The notes beneath the pieces are model-generated. The model was given only the letters and a program-made list of their open reading frames with translations. It ran no database searches and was not told the DNA's origin. 64,000 bases of DNA. Origin: Streptomyces sp. NBC_01591 (GTDB taxonomy: Bacteria; Actinomycetota; Actinomycetes; Streptomycetales; Streptomycetaceae). The stretch is taken from assembly GCF_035918155.1 (NCBI RefSeq), contig NZ_CP109328.1, forward strand, positions 868,001 through 932,000. The letters run 5' to 3'. Position numbers and translations under genes: made by a program. This document shows positions 8,372 to 16,854 of the stretch, one piece after another. Position 1 is the stretch's first letter. Each line of letters opens with the position of its first letter.

Positions 8372-8448
8372 GCCAAGAGGGAGACCCCGCGCCCCGGGCT
8401 CTCCTCGGCGCGGCCCGGCGAACAGCGATCCTCGATAGGACCATTTCC

Positions 8449-9219
8449 ATGACGACCACAACCCCGGCCGTGCCGGCGCAGGCCGACCCGCCCACCACCG
8501 CAGAATCCGGCATCCTGCGTCGCGCAGCCTGCGAATTCGGCCTCACCGGCCTTCTGCTGTTCTTCGTCGTCACCGGCGTGCGCTGGCTTATCGCACCCGA
8601 CTCACCGATCTCCGCCCATGACATCCACTACGCTCTCGCCATCCTTGGCGTCACCATCGGGGTGCTTCTCATGGTATTCATGACGTCCCCACCCGGCCGG
8701 CGGTCCGGCGGACACCTCAACCCCGCCGTCACCATCGCGCTGTGGCGGCTCGGCGCCTTCCCGGCCCGCGCCGTCGTCCCGTACGTCACGGCCCAACTGG
8801 CCGGTTCCGTCGCGGGAACGGCGCTCGGCCGACTTGTCTGGGGACCGGCAGTCTCCCGCGTCCCCGTCGGCTACGCGACCGTCCACGCCGACCCGGCATG
8901 GGACGCCACCGCGATCCTCACGGCGGAGACCGGAGTCCTCGTCCTGCTGACCATGATGCTCTCCGTGCTCCTGGCACACCCGGCCGGCCGCAGACTGCTC
9001 CCCTGCGCGGTGGGGCTCGCCACCGCGGTCATCATCGCGACGTTCGGTCCCCTCAGCGGCGGATCGGCCAACCCGGCACGACAGTTCGGTCCGGCGCTCC
9101 TGGCCCAGGACACCACCCACCTGTGGATCTACCTGCTCGCTCCGGTGCTCGGCGCGGTGCTGGGAGCAGCCCTCGTGGCTCTGGCCAAACCCCTGACCGC
9201 ACAGCGGCCCCGGTGCTGA
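8449..9219 (+). CDS. MIP/aquaporin-family membrane channel
   Basis: The 256-residue protein has about six hydrophobic segments and both half-helix NPA signatures of the MIP family: HLNPAVTIALW in the first half and SANPARQFGPALL in the second. It should pass water, glycerol or other small neutral solutes across the cytoplasmic membrane; selectivity cannot be told from this reading. The ATG is preceded by ATAGGA. It stands alone behind a terminator hairpin. Confidence 0.88.
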   Translation: MTTTTPAVPAQADPPTTAESGILRRAACEFGLTGLLLFFVVTGVRWLIAPDSPISAHDIHYALAILGVTIGVLLMVFMTSPPGRRSGGHLNPAVTIALWRLGAFPARAVVPYVTAQLAGSVAGTALGRLVWGPAVSRVPVGYATVHADPAWDATAILTAETGVLVLLTMMLSVLLAHPAGRRLLPCAVGLATAVIIATFGPLSGGSANPARQFGPALLAQDTTHLWIYLLAPVLGAVLGAALVALAKPLTAQRPRC

Positions 9220-9402
9220 CAGAGAGGGAAATCACCAATCGGCTATCGCGGCGGACCGGAACGCCGGCCCACGCCGGTGTCCAGATCTCGCCGTCGGGGC
9301 GGCCGGGGCAGACGCATCTCGTCTGGTCCCGCCTTGGCTTCGAGCATGCTGACGGCGGGCGGGCGGGAGACGAGCGACGTCTATGCCGCGAGCCCCGCCG
9401 CG

Positions 9403-9888
9403 TTATCTGCCCGGCCGGGCAACCTCCTCAGGTACCCCAAACCGTTCATGGAGTTCTTCGGCAAAACGCGTCCGGTAGATGCCGTGGACGATGGTCCAGG
9501 GAGACTGGTAGCCCCTGTGCTCCGGGTCCGAGACATCCTCGTCCCACGGCACTACGCAGTCTGGAAGCAGCCGCGCACGGCCCAGATACATCTGCGCGGC
9601 CTCTTCCAACTGCACTTCTCCTGCGATCACCGAGCTCCATAGCCTGCAGCCCTGCCCGACCACCCACATGCACAGATCTTCGGTGCTGTCTTCGGACCAG
9701 ACGTCCCCATCCACGCTCACGCCTTCCGAGAAGTCGGCCAGCGAATCAGCCGCGGACTCGTACGCGAGCGCGAAGGCTTCAAGGACTTCCCGCGGCTGGG
9801 ACTCCAACCACAATTCAAGGGCAGACAGGCGCGGTCGTGTCGCTTCCAGGACTTCCCAGAACCAATCAGGAACATGATCCGGTCCCAT
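9403..9888 (-). CDS. DUF4240-type protein
   Basis: A 161-residue acidic soluble protein. DWFWEVLEATRPR near the N-terminus, a long helix (LEAFALAYESAADSLAD) and EDLCMWVVGQGCRLWSSVIAG resemble the DUF4240 family, whose function is unknown. The start at 9888 is chosen because GGGAG lies 6 nt upstream, rather than an upstream TTG that keeps the frame open to 9933. No operon partners. Confidence 0.6.
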   Translation of the reverse strand: MGPDHVPDWFWEVLEATRPRLSALELWLESQPREVLEAFALAYESAADSLADFSEGVSVDGDVWSEDSTEDLCMWVVGQGCRLWSSVIAGEVQLEEAAQMYLGRARLLPDCVVPWDEDVSDPEHRGYQSPWTIVHGIYRTRFAEELHERFGVPEEVARPGR

Positions 9889-10023
9889 TTCGGCTCCCGT
9901 GTCGATGGCTGCAGTACCCGCCCGACCGTACAACGGGATGGAGTCCCCTGGACACTCCCAGACTTCACCGTCGGCGAATGGCGCTCTCCATCTGAGGTTC
10001 CCCCGTTGTGTGGGGGTGGCTGA

Positions 10024-10188
10024 CTAGCTGGTCAGAGCGGTTTGACGTGGTTTCAGGTTCACTTGTTCGGTCGTTGCCTGGTTGGCGTAGTGCTTCTCCT
10101 CGTACTCGATGGGGCTGTGGTAGCCGAGTCGTTTCTGGATGCGGCGGGGGTTGCAGAAGCCGTCGATGACCCTGTTGCCCAATTGGTC
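10024..10188 (-). pseudogene. IS3-family orfB 3' end
   Basis: The minus-strand frame FCNPRRIQKRLGYHSPIEYE ... ends at a TAG at 10026, the standard C-terminus of IS3 OrfB. Only about 55 codons remain. The remainder is replaced by an IS1182-type fragment abutting at about 10188. Confidence 0.7.
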
Positions 10189-10455
10189 TCATGCTGCGAG
10201 GTCGAGGGCCGCCAGTCGGGACGTGCGTGTGCGGGCGAGGGGTGTTTCGTTCCACCAGGCGTCGAGGCGGATCAGATTGATGGCGGTGGCTGTAAGGATG
10301 TGCGCGAGACGCGTCTTGGCTCGGCCGATGTAGCGGGTGCGCCGGGCTCCGGCGGTCGCGACGGCCTGATGGATGGTGCCTTCCACGCCGGCGCGGGCCG
10401 CATAGCGGTCCTTCCACTCATCCGTGGACTGCTCAGCGCGGACGCGTTCCAGCAC
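10189..10455 (-). pseudogene. IS1182-type transposase C-terminal fragment
   Basis: 88 codons with YAARAGVEGTIHQAV, TRYIGRAKTRLAHILTATA and INLIRLDAWW, the conserved end of IS1182-group DDE transposases (the Glu of AGVEG is the last catalytic residue). The first roughly 400 residues are absent, so it is a relic. A related relic occurs at 61053-61394. Confidence 0.7.
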
Positions 10456-10458
10456 CGC

Positions 10459-10570
10459 ATTCCGTTGCCCGGGAGCTCGGCATCAGCTCGGAGTCCCTGC
10501 GCGGCTGGTACCGCCAGGCCAAGGCGGACCGGGGCGAGGGAGCCCCGGGTGAGCTCACCACCGCGGCTTT
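10459..10570 (+). pseudogene. IS3-family orfA internal fragment
   Basis: The plus-strand frame VARELGISSESLRGWYRQAK is the helix-turn-helix of an IS3 OrfA. It has no start, no 3' half and no orfB nearby, so it is debris. Confidence 0.6.
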
Positions 10571-10601
10571 CGCTCACGGGCCGTGGCAGCAGGGCCGGTT
10601 G

Positions 10602-11231
10602 TCACCAGATGGTGAGGTCGACCGCGTGGGCGCAGTGCGGGTCGGTGTCGGGTGTCCAGCGCTCCTTCTCGTGTACGAGCGCGGGAAGTGCGGCGAGCAG
10701 GGCGGTCAGTGCGCCGGTGAGGCGTACATCGACCGCGACCGGCCCGTCGGCTTCCTCGACCGCGATGTAGAGCCGCATGCCGTCCTGCTGGTCGAGGAGG
10801 AAGCCGCACAGCGGGGGGCTCGGCGGTGTCTCGGTGAACGGCCAGGCCAGTGTCCGCAGCACACGCAGTACCCGGTCCGTGCTTGTCGGCGGGGCGGGCT
10901 CGACAGCGGAGGTGTCCACTTGGACCAGGGCCATGCCCATCACGGACGCGTCCGGATGCGGGGGGCCGCCGGCTGCGAGCGTGCGTGTCAAGCCCAGCAC
11001 CAGCGGGGCGGTGACCGGTTCGTCATCGTCGTCCATCAGCGGCACCTCGTAGGCGACCAGCGCATCCGGCGCCACGGCGTCGCCGGCACCGGTCACGATC
11101 CGGACCGCGTCCCGCGTCGGCAGTACCCCGCGCAGGAAAGTCTGGTCGACGAGGGGTACCGCCGTGTAGTCGAGAAGGTAGCGCGTGAGGTACGCCTGCT
11201 GCTCGACCGTCTCTCCGCACGGCCCGCTCAC
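10602..11231 (-). CDS. hypothetical protein coupled to a secreted protein gene
   Basis: A 209-residue protein I do not recognise. GTG at 11231 is preferred because it makes a 4-bp GTGA overlap with the stop of the upstream gene, a typical coupled junction. The sequence is rich in Asp/Glu/Pro with no signal peptide or membrane segment and contains VLPTRDAVRIVTGAGDAV and VAVDVRLTGALTALLAALPA. Immunity- or chaperone-like roles can be imagined but nothing shows them. Confidence 0.65.
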   Translation of the reverse strand: MSGPCGETVEQQAYLTRYLLDYTAVPLVDQTFLRGVLPTRDAVRIVTGAGDAVAPDALVAYEVPLMDDDDEPVTAPLVLGLTRTLAAGGPPHPDASVMGMALVQVDTSAVEPAPPTSTDRVLRVLRTLAWPFTETPPSPPLCGFLLDQQDGMRLYIAVEEADGPVAVDVRLTGALTALLAALPALVHEKERWTPDTDPHCAHAVDLTIW

Positions 11232-11668
11232 TCGTTGATCCAGGCCGGGCACTTGGTGACGCCCTTGCAGTAGGCCGTGACGACGCCGATCTTCTTGCCC
11301 TTGCCCGCGTCGTACTCACCGTCGGCCGTGCGGCGGGCGTACTGCACGATGACCACGACCTCGACGAACCGGGCACCATTGCGGGCGACCCCGTAGTACT
11401 CCAGGCGCCCCCCGCTCTTCGCGTCCACCTTCCCGGCCAGAGCCGCGTCGACGACCCGGCACTTCCTGATGTTGTGCTTGCCGGAGAAGTGATTCCAGCC
11501 AAGATCGCCGTTGCCGTACCGAGTGGGGATCACCCGGCCCTCGGGATCGGTCTCTTCGCACTTCGTTTTCTTGTTCCAGTACCGCTGCGCCGCCGACGCG
11601 TCGGGCACCGGCCCGGCAACGAGTACGGCACCCACGGCTGCTGCGGCCATGACGCTGATCAGCTTCAT
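11228..11668 (-). CDS. small secreted protein of unknown function
   Basis: A 146-residue precursor with a clear Sec signal peptide: MKLISVMAAAAVGAVLVAGP, then a cleavage-like ASA about residue 26. The mature part has four Cys, probably two disulfides (KCEE, RKCR, AYCKGVTKCPAWINE), and is basic. It is the first gene of a two-gene unit with the coupled gene at 10602. Exported to the medium or wall space; activity unknown. Confidence 0.75.
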   Translation of the reverse strand: MKLISVMAAAAVGAVLVAGPVPDASAAQRYWNKKTKCEETDPEGRVIPTRYGNGDLGWNHFSGKHNIRKCRVVDAALAGKVDAKSGGRLEYYGVARNGARFVEVVVIVQYARRTADGEYDAGKGKKIGVVTAYCKGVTKCPAWINE

Positions 11669-12270
11669 GATCCGGACCGTGCCACGCCCCGGCCGGGCAT
11701 ACGCCCTCTTCGCCGGCAGGATCGTTTCCCTACCCCCGGACGGGTGACTCGGGCCCAGCACACGAATTGACCGGCCAGGAACGGCGATCGCCGCAGCGCC
11801 ACACCCCGCTGCCCTGATCACCGGCGTCACCGCACCCGCCCGTTCGCCCGCTGGGGCACGGGCTCTTCTCTCCCGTACCGCCTCCCACCCAGCCCGTTGG
11901 GCCGCCGGCCGGACCCGTGAGTCCGCCGCCGCGCTCTTCCGGTCGTGCCCCGGTTGTCTGCCCGGCCTCTCGGCTCCGGCTCCGTGCCCGCCTCTTTCGT
12001 CCTGCCGCCGTCCGATGTCCGCGCCGCTGCGCCCGCCGTCGCGTCCCTCGTTCTCCGTTGTCCGGCGCTCGTCGTCCGGGGCCCCCGCTGTCTGCCCCGT
12101 CCCGTCCTCGTCGCCCGTCCGTGCGCCCGTCGGCGCCGACCAGGTCAACGGCGGGGGCGAGCGCTCGCGTCCTGATGGGCAAGGCCGCCGCGCGCAGGGC
12201 CCGCGCTCACCTGTCCTCCTGCGGCCCTTGCCGGAAGCCGGGACGAACACCATTGCCGGGGCATCGGTGA
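11669..12270. other. extremely GC-rich gene-free stretch
   Basis: About 600 bp. Open frames exist on both strands only because stop codons are rare at this GC content. They read as low-complexity Arg/Pro/Ser-rich sequence without ribosome-binding sites. It should hold the promoter of the 11668 gene near its right-hand start. I see no repeat or family signature. Confidence 0.5.
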
Positions 12271-13017
12271 TCAGGTGGGGCTGATAAGGGTGGACCAGGT
12301 GTCCGGGCCCACGATGCCGTCGCTTGTGAGCTGGTGTTCGGCCTGGAAGTCGGTCACGGCCCGGGTGGTCTCCTGGTCGAAGACTCCGTTCACGCTCACG
12401 GGGTGGCTGTGTGCGGTGAGGAGGCGTTGGAGAGCCTGGACCGCGGGGCCTTTGTCACCGTCACGAGCGTTGACGATCAAGGCGTGCCAGGTGTCCGGGC
12501 CCACGATGCCGTCGCCGGCGAGGGAGCGGTCGCGCTGGTAGGAGGTCACGTGCGCGGTTGTCGAGGGGCCGAATTCGGCGTCGACGTCGGTGCGGTACCC
12601 GTGAGCCGTGAGCAGGAGCTGGATCGCGGCGACGGTCTCGCCTTCTGCGCCGGACTTGACGAGGGGCCAGGTGCGCGATGCGGTGCCGGGCCGGTGTGCT
12701 GGTGTGTGTGCCGGGGGAGTGGCGCCTTCGATGTCGCCGGCGCCTTCTGTGTCCTCGGCTTCGCTGCCGGTGTCTTCGCTGGGCGCGGGGCAGGTGGTCG
12801 CCGCGCAGCCGTCGAGGGTCGGCGCGGTGACCGGTGGCGGTGTGCTGCCGGCGCGGCCTTGGGCGTTCTGGTAGGCCGAGGCCGTCAGGGTGACGACGGC
12901 GACGACGGCGACTCCCATCGCCAGTGGATGCCGGCGCAGCCGGCTGAGCAGCCGCCGGAGGGCTCCGGCGGGGCGGCGTGCCGGGGCGGCACGGTGCGAA
13001 GTCCGCGTGGTGGCCAT
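12271..13017 (-). CDS. membrane-anchored protein with two peptidoglycan-binding domains
   Basis: The 248-residue protein has a basic N-terminus, one membrane segment at about 33-51 (PLAMGVAVVAVVTLTASAY), a Pro/Thr/Glu-rich linker and two PG_binding_1 repeats (about 120-180 and 185-247), each ending DGIVGPDTWHAL or similar. It should sit outside the membrane holding peptidoglycan; no catalytic domain is present. TGGAGAAG precedes the ATG. It lies downstream of the muramidase gene, separated by a terminator hairpin, and is probably functionally related. Confidence 0.85.
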   Translation of the reverse strand: MATTRTSHRAAPARRPAGALRRLLSRLRRHPLAMGVAVVAVVTLTASAYQNAQGRAGSTPPPVTAPTLDGCAATTCPAPSEDTGSEAEDTEGAGDIEGATPPAHTPAHRPGTASRTWPLVKSGAEGETVAAIQLLLTAHGYRTDVDAEFGPSTTAHVTSYQRDRSLAGDGIVGPDTWHALIVNARDGDKGPAVQALQRLLTAHSHPVSVNGVFDQETTRAVTDFQAEHQLTSDGIVGPDTWSTLISPT

Positions 13018-13060
13018 GGTCTTCTCCAGGAGAGCTGAGGGGCGGTGCGGTCGGTGGGAA

Positions 13061-13091
13061 GGGGGTGGACGCCGGCCCGGCGTCCACCCCC
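13061..13091 (-). terminator. GC-rich hairpin downstream of the muramidase gene
   Basis: GGGGGTGGACGCCGG is followed at once by its reverse complement CCGGCGTCCACCCCC, 14 nt past the stop of the GH25 gene and before the next start. Confidence 0.65.
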
Positions 13092-13104
13092 TCAGTGCTG
13101 CCGG

Positions 13105-14808
13105 TTACTTCCAGGCGCAGTGGACGTGCGTCTTGTGGCCGGCCGAGGGCGGGCCGATGATCTCGGTGGCCCCGAGCTGCGAGCAGACCGTCATCAGCGA
13201 CCGGTGCGGCGCGCCGCTGCCGACGTGCTTGCCGTTGATCACGTTCACGTCGAAGCTCAGCCCGCGGTAGTGGCGGGACGTCTTGCTGTGGACGCCTCCG
13301 ACGAACTCACTGACGTTCATCCGGTAGCCGTACCTGTCGTGCAGGGTGAGCAGGCCCTGGAGCATGCGGGGGTCCAGCTGGACGCGCTTGGATCCGACGT
13401 GGCTTCCCGGACTGGTGAGCGCACCGCGGCCGGCGGCCATGTCGGCGATGTTGGCGTGAGCGGTGGAGGCGCTGTGGCGGGTCTCGGAGTGCTGTCGGGC
13501 GAAGGTGATCCCCGGCGTCCCAAGGAGCTGCTTGGCCAGGGCGACGGCGTTGCCCGCCGGGACGCCCCCGGAACCGCCGCTTTTGTCGGTGAGCAAGAGA
13601 CTCCAGGTGCGCGGGTCGGCGATTCCGTCGGCGGGGAGCTTCTTGGCGTTCTGGAAGGAGCGGACGGCGGCCGTGGTGGCGGGGCCGAAGACCCCGTCCG
13701 CGTCGATCCGGACCCCGGAGGCATTGAGCTGATGCTGCAGGGCCCTGACGGCAGAGCCGCGACTGCCCTGCTTCACCGTGACGAGCAACGCACCCCAGGT
13801 ACGGGAACCGATGATGCCGTCGGCCTCGAGCCCCTTGGCGTTCTGGAAGGAGCGGACGGCGGCCGTGGTGGCGGGGCCGAAGACCCCGTCCGCGTCGATC
13901 CGGGCGCCGGAGGCGTTCAGCAGTTCCTGCGCGGTGACGACATCAGTGCCGCTACTGTCCGCCTTGAGCACCGGCGCCCCGGCGACCGGGGGCACGGTCG
14001 GCTGCGGCGGCGCCGGCGTGGTTCCGCCCCCGGCCCCGAGGTGGGCGAGCTGCCGCAGCTCGGCGAGCGAGCCCCTGAAGACGTTCACGTCCACGCGGTT
14101 CTTCGACGGGATACCGGACACGGTGCCGGTCTCGGTGTACTGCCAGATCTTCCAGCCCTGCCCGGCACGCGGCACGGCGGCCGGCTCCTTCGAGCCGCTC
14201 TCGTACCGCGGCTGCCACAGGACGTGGCCGGTGAACATCGACCCGTTCCCGTTCATGCAGGTGTCGACGAACGACTTGGTGGTGTAGATGATCGGCTTCA
14301 CGCCCATCTGCGCGGTGACGGCGTCGAGGAATGCCCTGACACCGGTCGTACTGAAGTTCCCCGGGCAGCGCCCGGCCTTGTCCAGCTCCAGGTCGAGCGT
14401 GGGCGGCAGTTCTCCCGCACGCGTGCCGGTGTAGCCGGCCGCCTTCATCGCGTTGACGAAGTTGCGGGCCTGCGCGGCCCCCGGGGTGCGGCCGTAGAAG
14501 TGGTATGCGCCGTGCATCAGCCCGGCCTGTTTGGCGCCCTGAAGGTCGCGGCTGAACCAGCGGTCGCTCCAGTCGGCGCCCTCGGTCGCCTTGGCGAACA
14601 TGAACACGTGGCCGGAGGCGCGGACCTTGTTCCAGTCGATCGCCGCACCACCGGTGTGGTTGTAGTGGCTGGTGTCTACACCCTTGACGCTGAAGCTCGC
14701 GGGGGAACTCGCGTCTGCCGGCAGGATCGTCAAGCCCGCGAAGAGCATCCCTCCGCTCGCGAGCGCCGCGCCGGTCCAGCTGATGGCCTTCTTGGTTGTC
14801 TTCCTCAC
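13105..14808 (-). CDS. secreted GH25 muramidase with two peptidoglycan-binding repeats and M15-like peptidase domain
   Basis: The 567-residue protein has, in order: a signal peptide (about 1-33, basic then hydrophobic, ending ADASS), a GH25 lysozyme domain (about 40-225; GVDTSHYNH and LDLELD supply the acidic catalytic residues), a Pro-rich linker, two almost identical PG_binding_1 repeats sharing DADGVFGPATTAAVRSFQNA, and a C-terminal region with SRHYRGLSFDV and THVHCAW. That C-terminal region matches the SxHxxGxxxD plus HxH zinc-ligand pattern of M15 D,D/L,D-peptidases. It would cut both glycan and peptide of the wall. GTG at 14808 has GAGAGGA upstream. Confidence 0.87.
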   Translation of the reverse strand: MRKTTKKAISWTGAALASGGMLFAGLTILPADASSPASFSVKGVDTSHYNHTGGAAIDWNKVRASGHVFMFAKATEGADWSDRWFSRDLQGAKQAGLMHGAYHFYGRTPGAAQARNFVNAMKAAGYTGTRAGELPPTLDLELDKAGRCPGNFSTTGVRAFLDAVTAQMGVKPIIYTTKSFVDTCMNGNGSMFTGHVLWQPRYESGSKEPAAVPRAGQGWKIWQYTETGTVSGIPSKNRVDVNVFRGSLAELRQLAHLGAGGGTTPAPPQPTVPPVAGAPVLKADSSGTDVVTAQELLNASGARIDADGVFGPATTAAVRSFQNAKGLEADGIIGSRTWGALLVTVKQGSRGSAVRALQHQLNASGVRIDADGVFGPATTAAVRSFQNAKKLPADGIADPRTWSLLLTDKSGGSGGVPAGNAVALAKQLLGTPGITFARQHSETRHSASTAHANIADMAAGRGALTSPGSHVGSKRVQLDPRMLQGLLTLHDRYGYRMNVSEFVGGVHSKTSRHYRGLSFDVNVINGKHVGSGAPHRSLMTVCSQLGATEIIGPPSAGHKTHVHCAWK

Positions 14809-15021
14809 CGCTGTGTCCTCTCGGTCCTGCCCGTGCCGCGCCCCGCGTGGAAGCCGGGCCCGGCATGTGGCCTGGGGTGAGCGTTGTCGCTCGGAAGAGG
14901 ACGCTGACCGTCCCGCCGTACCAGCGCTAGAGTCTGGGTGACAGTGAGTCATATCGGGATTACGCAAGGCGCTGAACAGCACGTTTCAAGGTCACTTGGG
15001 GGTTGTGTGGGACAGTTCGGG
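14809..15021. promoter_or_regulatory. divergent intergenic region, muramidase / HTH-DUF2690 gene
   Basis: About 210 bp between two divergent starts, so it must hold both promoters. I did not find clear hexamers or an operator palindrome. Confidence 0.4.
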
Positions 15022-15957
15022 ATGGACGAAGGCCGTGATGAGACGGCACAGGACAGCCCTGCCGAGGCGCGGGAGACACCGGAACTCGCCGCGCTGCTGA
15101 ACCGGATCCGCCGGTCCATGGCCGAACTGGGCTGGTCCTACAACGTGATGGGACGCAGGACCGAGGTCTCCTCCAGCACCTGGAACCGCTGGTGCACGCA
15201 AGGAAAACTGCCCCGGCGGGAGGCGCTGATCAGCTTCGCCGACGCGGCCCCTCGCGTGGTCGACCGGACCGAGCTCCTGGGACTGTGGGACGCCGCGTGG
15301 GCGGCCCAGGAAGCACAGCAGATGCAGGCCGCGGCCCCTGAACCGGCGCAGGACCAGCGCCGTGACCCGGACGGGCACACGCAGCCGGCCCCGGCCACCG
15401 CGACGGCCCTACCGGACGGCCGCCGCCGGATGACGCGGGCCACCCTGGTGTCCCTCTTCGGGATCGCGGCCGCTGCCGTCGGGGGCGGCGCCTTCTTACT
15501 CTGGACACTCAACGGCAACGCGAACGCGCCCACCGGCACACAGGGCGCACCGCCGGCCACCTCCGCCACGGCGTCACCGTCCCCCACGGCCAGCTGCCAC
15601 GGCTCCACGTGCGCCTCGCTGGAGCCGGCCCAGTCGATCTGCTCCAAGGACGCCGTCACGGCGTACACCGGCAGCCGGTACGGAGCGGTGATCGAGCTTC
15701 GCTACAGCGCCCGCTGCGCCGCTGCCTGGGCCAAAATGAGCAGGACCTCGCCCGGAGACCGTGTGGTCATCACACCCGCCCAAGGCCAAAGCGAGGAATA
15801 CCGCCAGCAGACCGGGCACGACGCCCACACCCGCATGGTGCCCGCAGACAAACCCGAGAACGCCCGCGCCTGCGCGATCATCCAGGACCGCGGCACCATT
15901 TGCACCACCGAACCGCCCACCGCCCCCACAGCCACACCGAGTGTCGGCGGCGGCTGA
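15022..15957 (+). CDS. membrane-anchored helix-turn-helix protein with extracytoplasmic DUF2690 domain
   Basis: Reading from the ATG at 15022 gives 311 residues. An N-terminal XRE-like HTH (about 20-75; ELAALLNRIRRSMAELGWSY, EVSSSTWNRW) is followed by a linker, one membrane segment (about 140-162; TLVSLFGIAAAAVGGGAFLL), a Thr/Pro-rich stretch and a DUF2690 domain (about 200-305; Cys-flanked, ICSKDAVTAY ... RYSARCAAAWAK). The layout suggests a one-component transmembrane sensor with DNA-binding inside and DUF2690 outside. The start is uncertain; upstream codons remain open to 14938. The IS21 element begins immediately after the stop. Confidence 0.78.
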   Translation: MDEGRDETAQDSPAEARETPELAALLNRIRRSMAELGWSYNVMGRRTEVSSSTWNRWCTQGKLPRREALISFADAAPRVVDRTELLGLWDAAWAAQEAQQMQAAAPEPAQDQRRDPDGHTQPAPATATALPDGRRRMTRATLVSLFGIAAAAVGGGAFLLWTLNGNANAPTGTQGAPPATSATASPSPTASCHGSTCASLEPAQSICSKDAVTAYTGSRYGAVIELRYSARCAAAWAKMSRTSPGDRVVITPAQGQSEEYRQQTGHDAHTRMVPADKPENARACAIIQDRGTICTTEPPTAPTATPSVGGG

Positions 15958-16014
15958 ACTTGGACCCACTCTGGCCGGTTGAAATCTGACCCAGGTGTCT
16001 TCGGTTTGGTTGGT

Positions 16015-16854
16015 TCAGTCGTTGTCGGTGGTGGCGCTGGGGACCCGTCCCAGTTCACGTCCTCGCATGCGGAACGAGTCGCCCTTGAGGGAGTGGACCT
16101 CGGCGTGGTGGACGAGGCGGTCGATCATGGCGGCGGCCACGGTCTCGTCTCCGAAGACTTCTCCCCAGCGTCCGAAGGGTTTGTTGCTGGTGACGATCAC
16201 GGACGCGCGTTCGTATCTGTTCGAGATCAGCTGGAAGAACAGGTTCGCGGCTTCGGCTTCGAAGGGGATGTAGCCGACCTCGTCCACCACGATCAGCGGG
16301 TAGCGGCTGAGCTTGGTGAGCTCGGCCTGGAGGCGGCCGGTGTGGTGGGCGGCGGCCAGGCGGTCGACCCATTCGGCGGCGGTGGCGAACGCGACGCGGT
16401 GTCCGGCCTGGCAGGCGCGGACCGCGAGCCCGATCGCCAGGTGTGTCTTCCCGGTGCCCGGCGGTCCCAGGAAAACGGCGTTCTCTTTCCCGGCGATGAA
16501 GTCCAACGTTCCCAGATGTGCGAGCTGTTGGCGCGTCATCCCGCGCAGGTGGGTGACGTCCAGCTCCTCGATGGTCTTGATCGCGGGGAAGCGGGCGGAC
16601 CGCACCCGTGCTTCACCGCCGTGGGACTCACGGGCGGACACTTCGCGCTGCAGGCAGGCGACGAGGTACTCGGCATGGGTCCAGGACTCCTTGTGGGCCC
16701 GCTCGGCGAGACGGTCAGCGGCATCCAGCAAGGCCGGAGCCTTCATTGCCCGCGCGAGGAAGGCGAGGTCCGCTGCGGTCTGGGAGCCGGTCCTGCGGCC
16801 GGTGGCCGATGTGGTGGCGGTGGCGTCGTCGAGGATGGTGGTGGTGCGGGGCAT
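16015..16854 (-). CDS. istB: IS21-family IstB AAA+ helper ATPase
   Basis: The 279-residue protein has FLGPPGTGKTHLAIGL (Walker A), LIVVDEVGYIPF (Walker B) and VIVTSNKPFGRWGEVFGD (sensor region), the IstB/DnaC-like signature. IstB assembles on target DNA and activates the IstA transposase. Its start overlaps the istA stop by one base (TGATG), so the two are translationally coupled. Full length, probably functional. Confidence 0.92.
   Translation of the reverse strand: MPRTTTILDDATATTSATGRRTGSQTAADLAFLARAMKAPALLDAADRLAERAHKESWTHAEYLVACLQREVSARESHGGEARVRSARFPAIKTIEELDVTHLRGMTRQQLAHLGTLDFIAGKENAVFLGPPGTGKTHLAIGLAVRACQAGHRVAFATAAEWVDRLAAAHHTGRLQAELTKLSRYPLIVVDEVGYIPFEAEAANLFFQLISNRYERASVIVTSNKPFGRWGEVFGDETVAAAMIDRLVHHAEVHSLKGDSFRMRGRELGRVPSATTDND

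Noticed and set aside
11668..12253. Coding extension of the secreted protein or an Arg/Pro-rich gene
   Set aside because: Low-complexity translation, no ribosome-binding site, and a good signal-peptide start at 11668.
13045..14880. A 611-codon plus-strand open frame
   Set aside because: It is antisense to the GH25 muramidase, with Asp/Gly/Arg-rich sequence and no family features. High GC suppresses stop codons.
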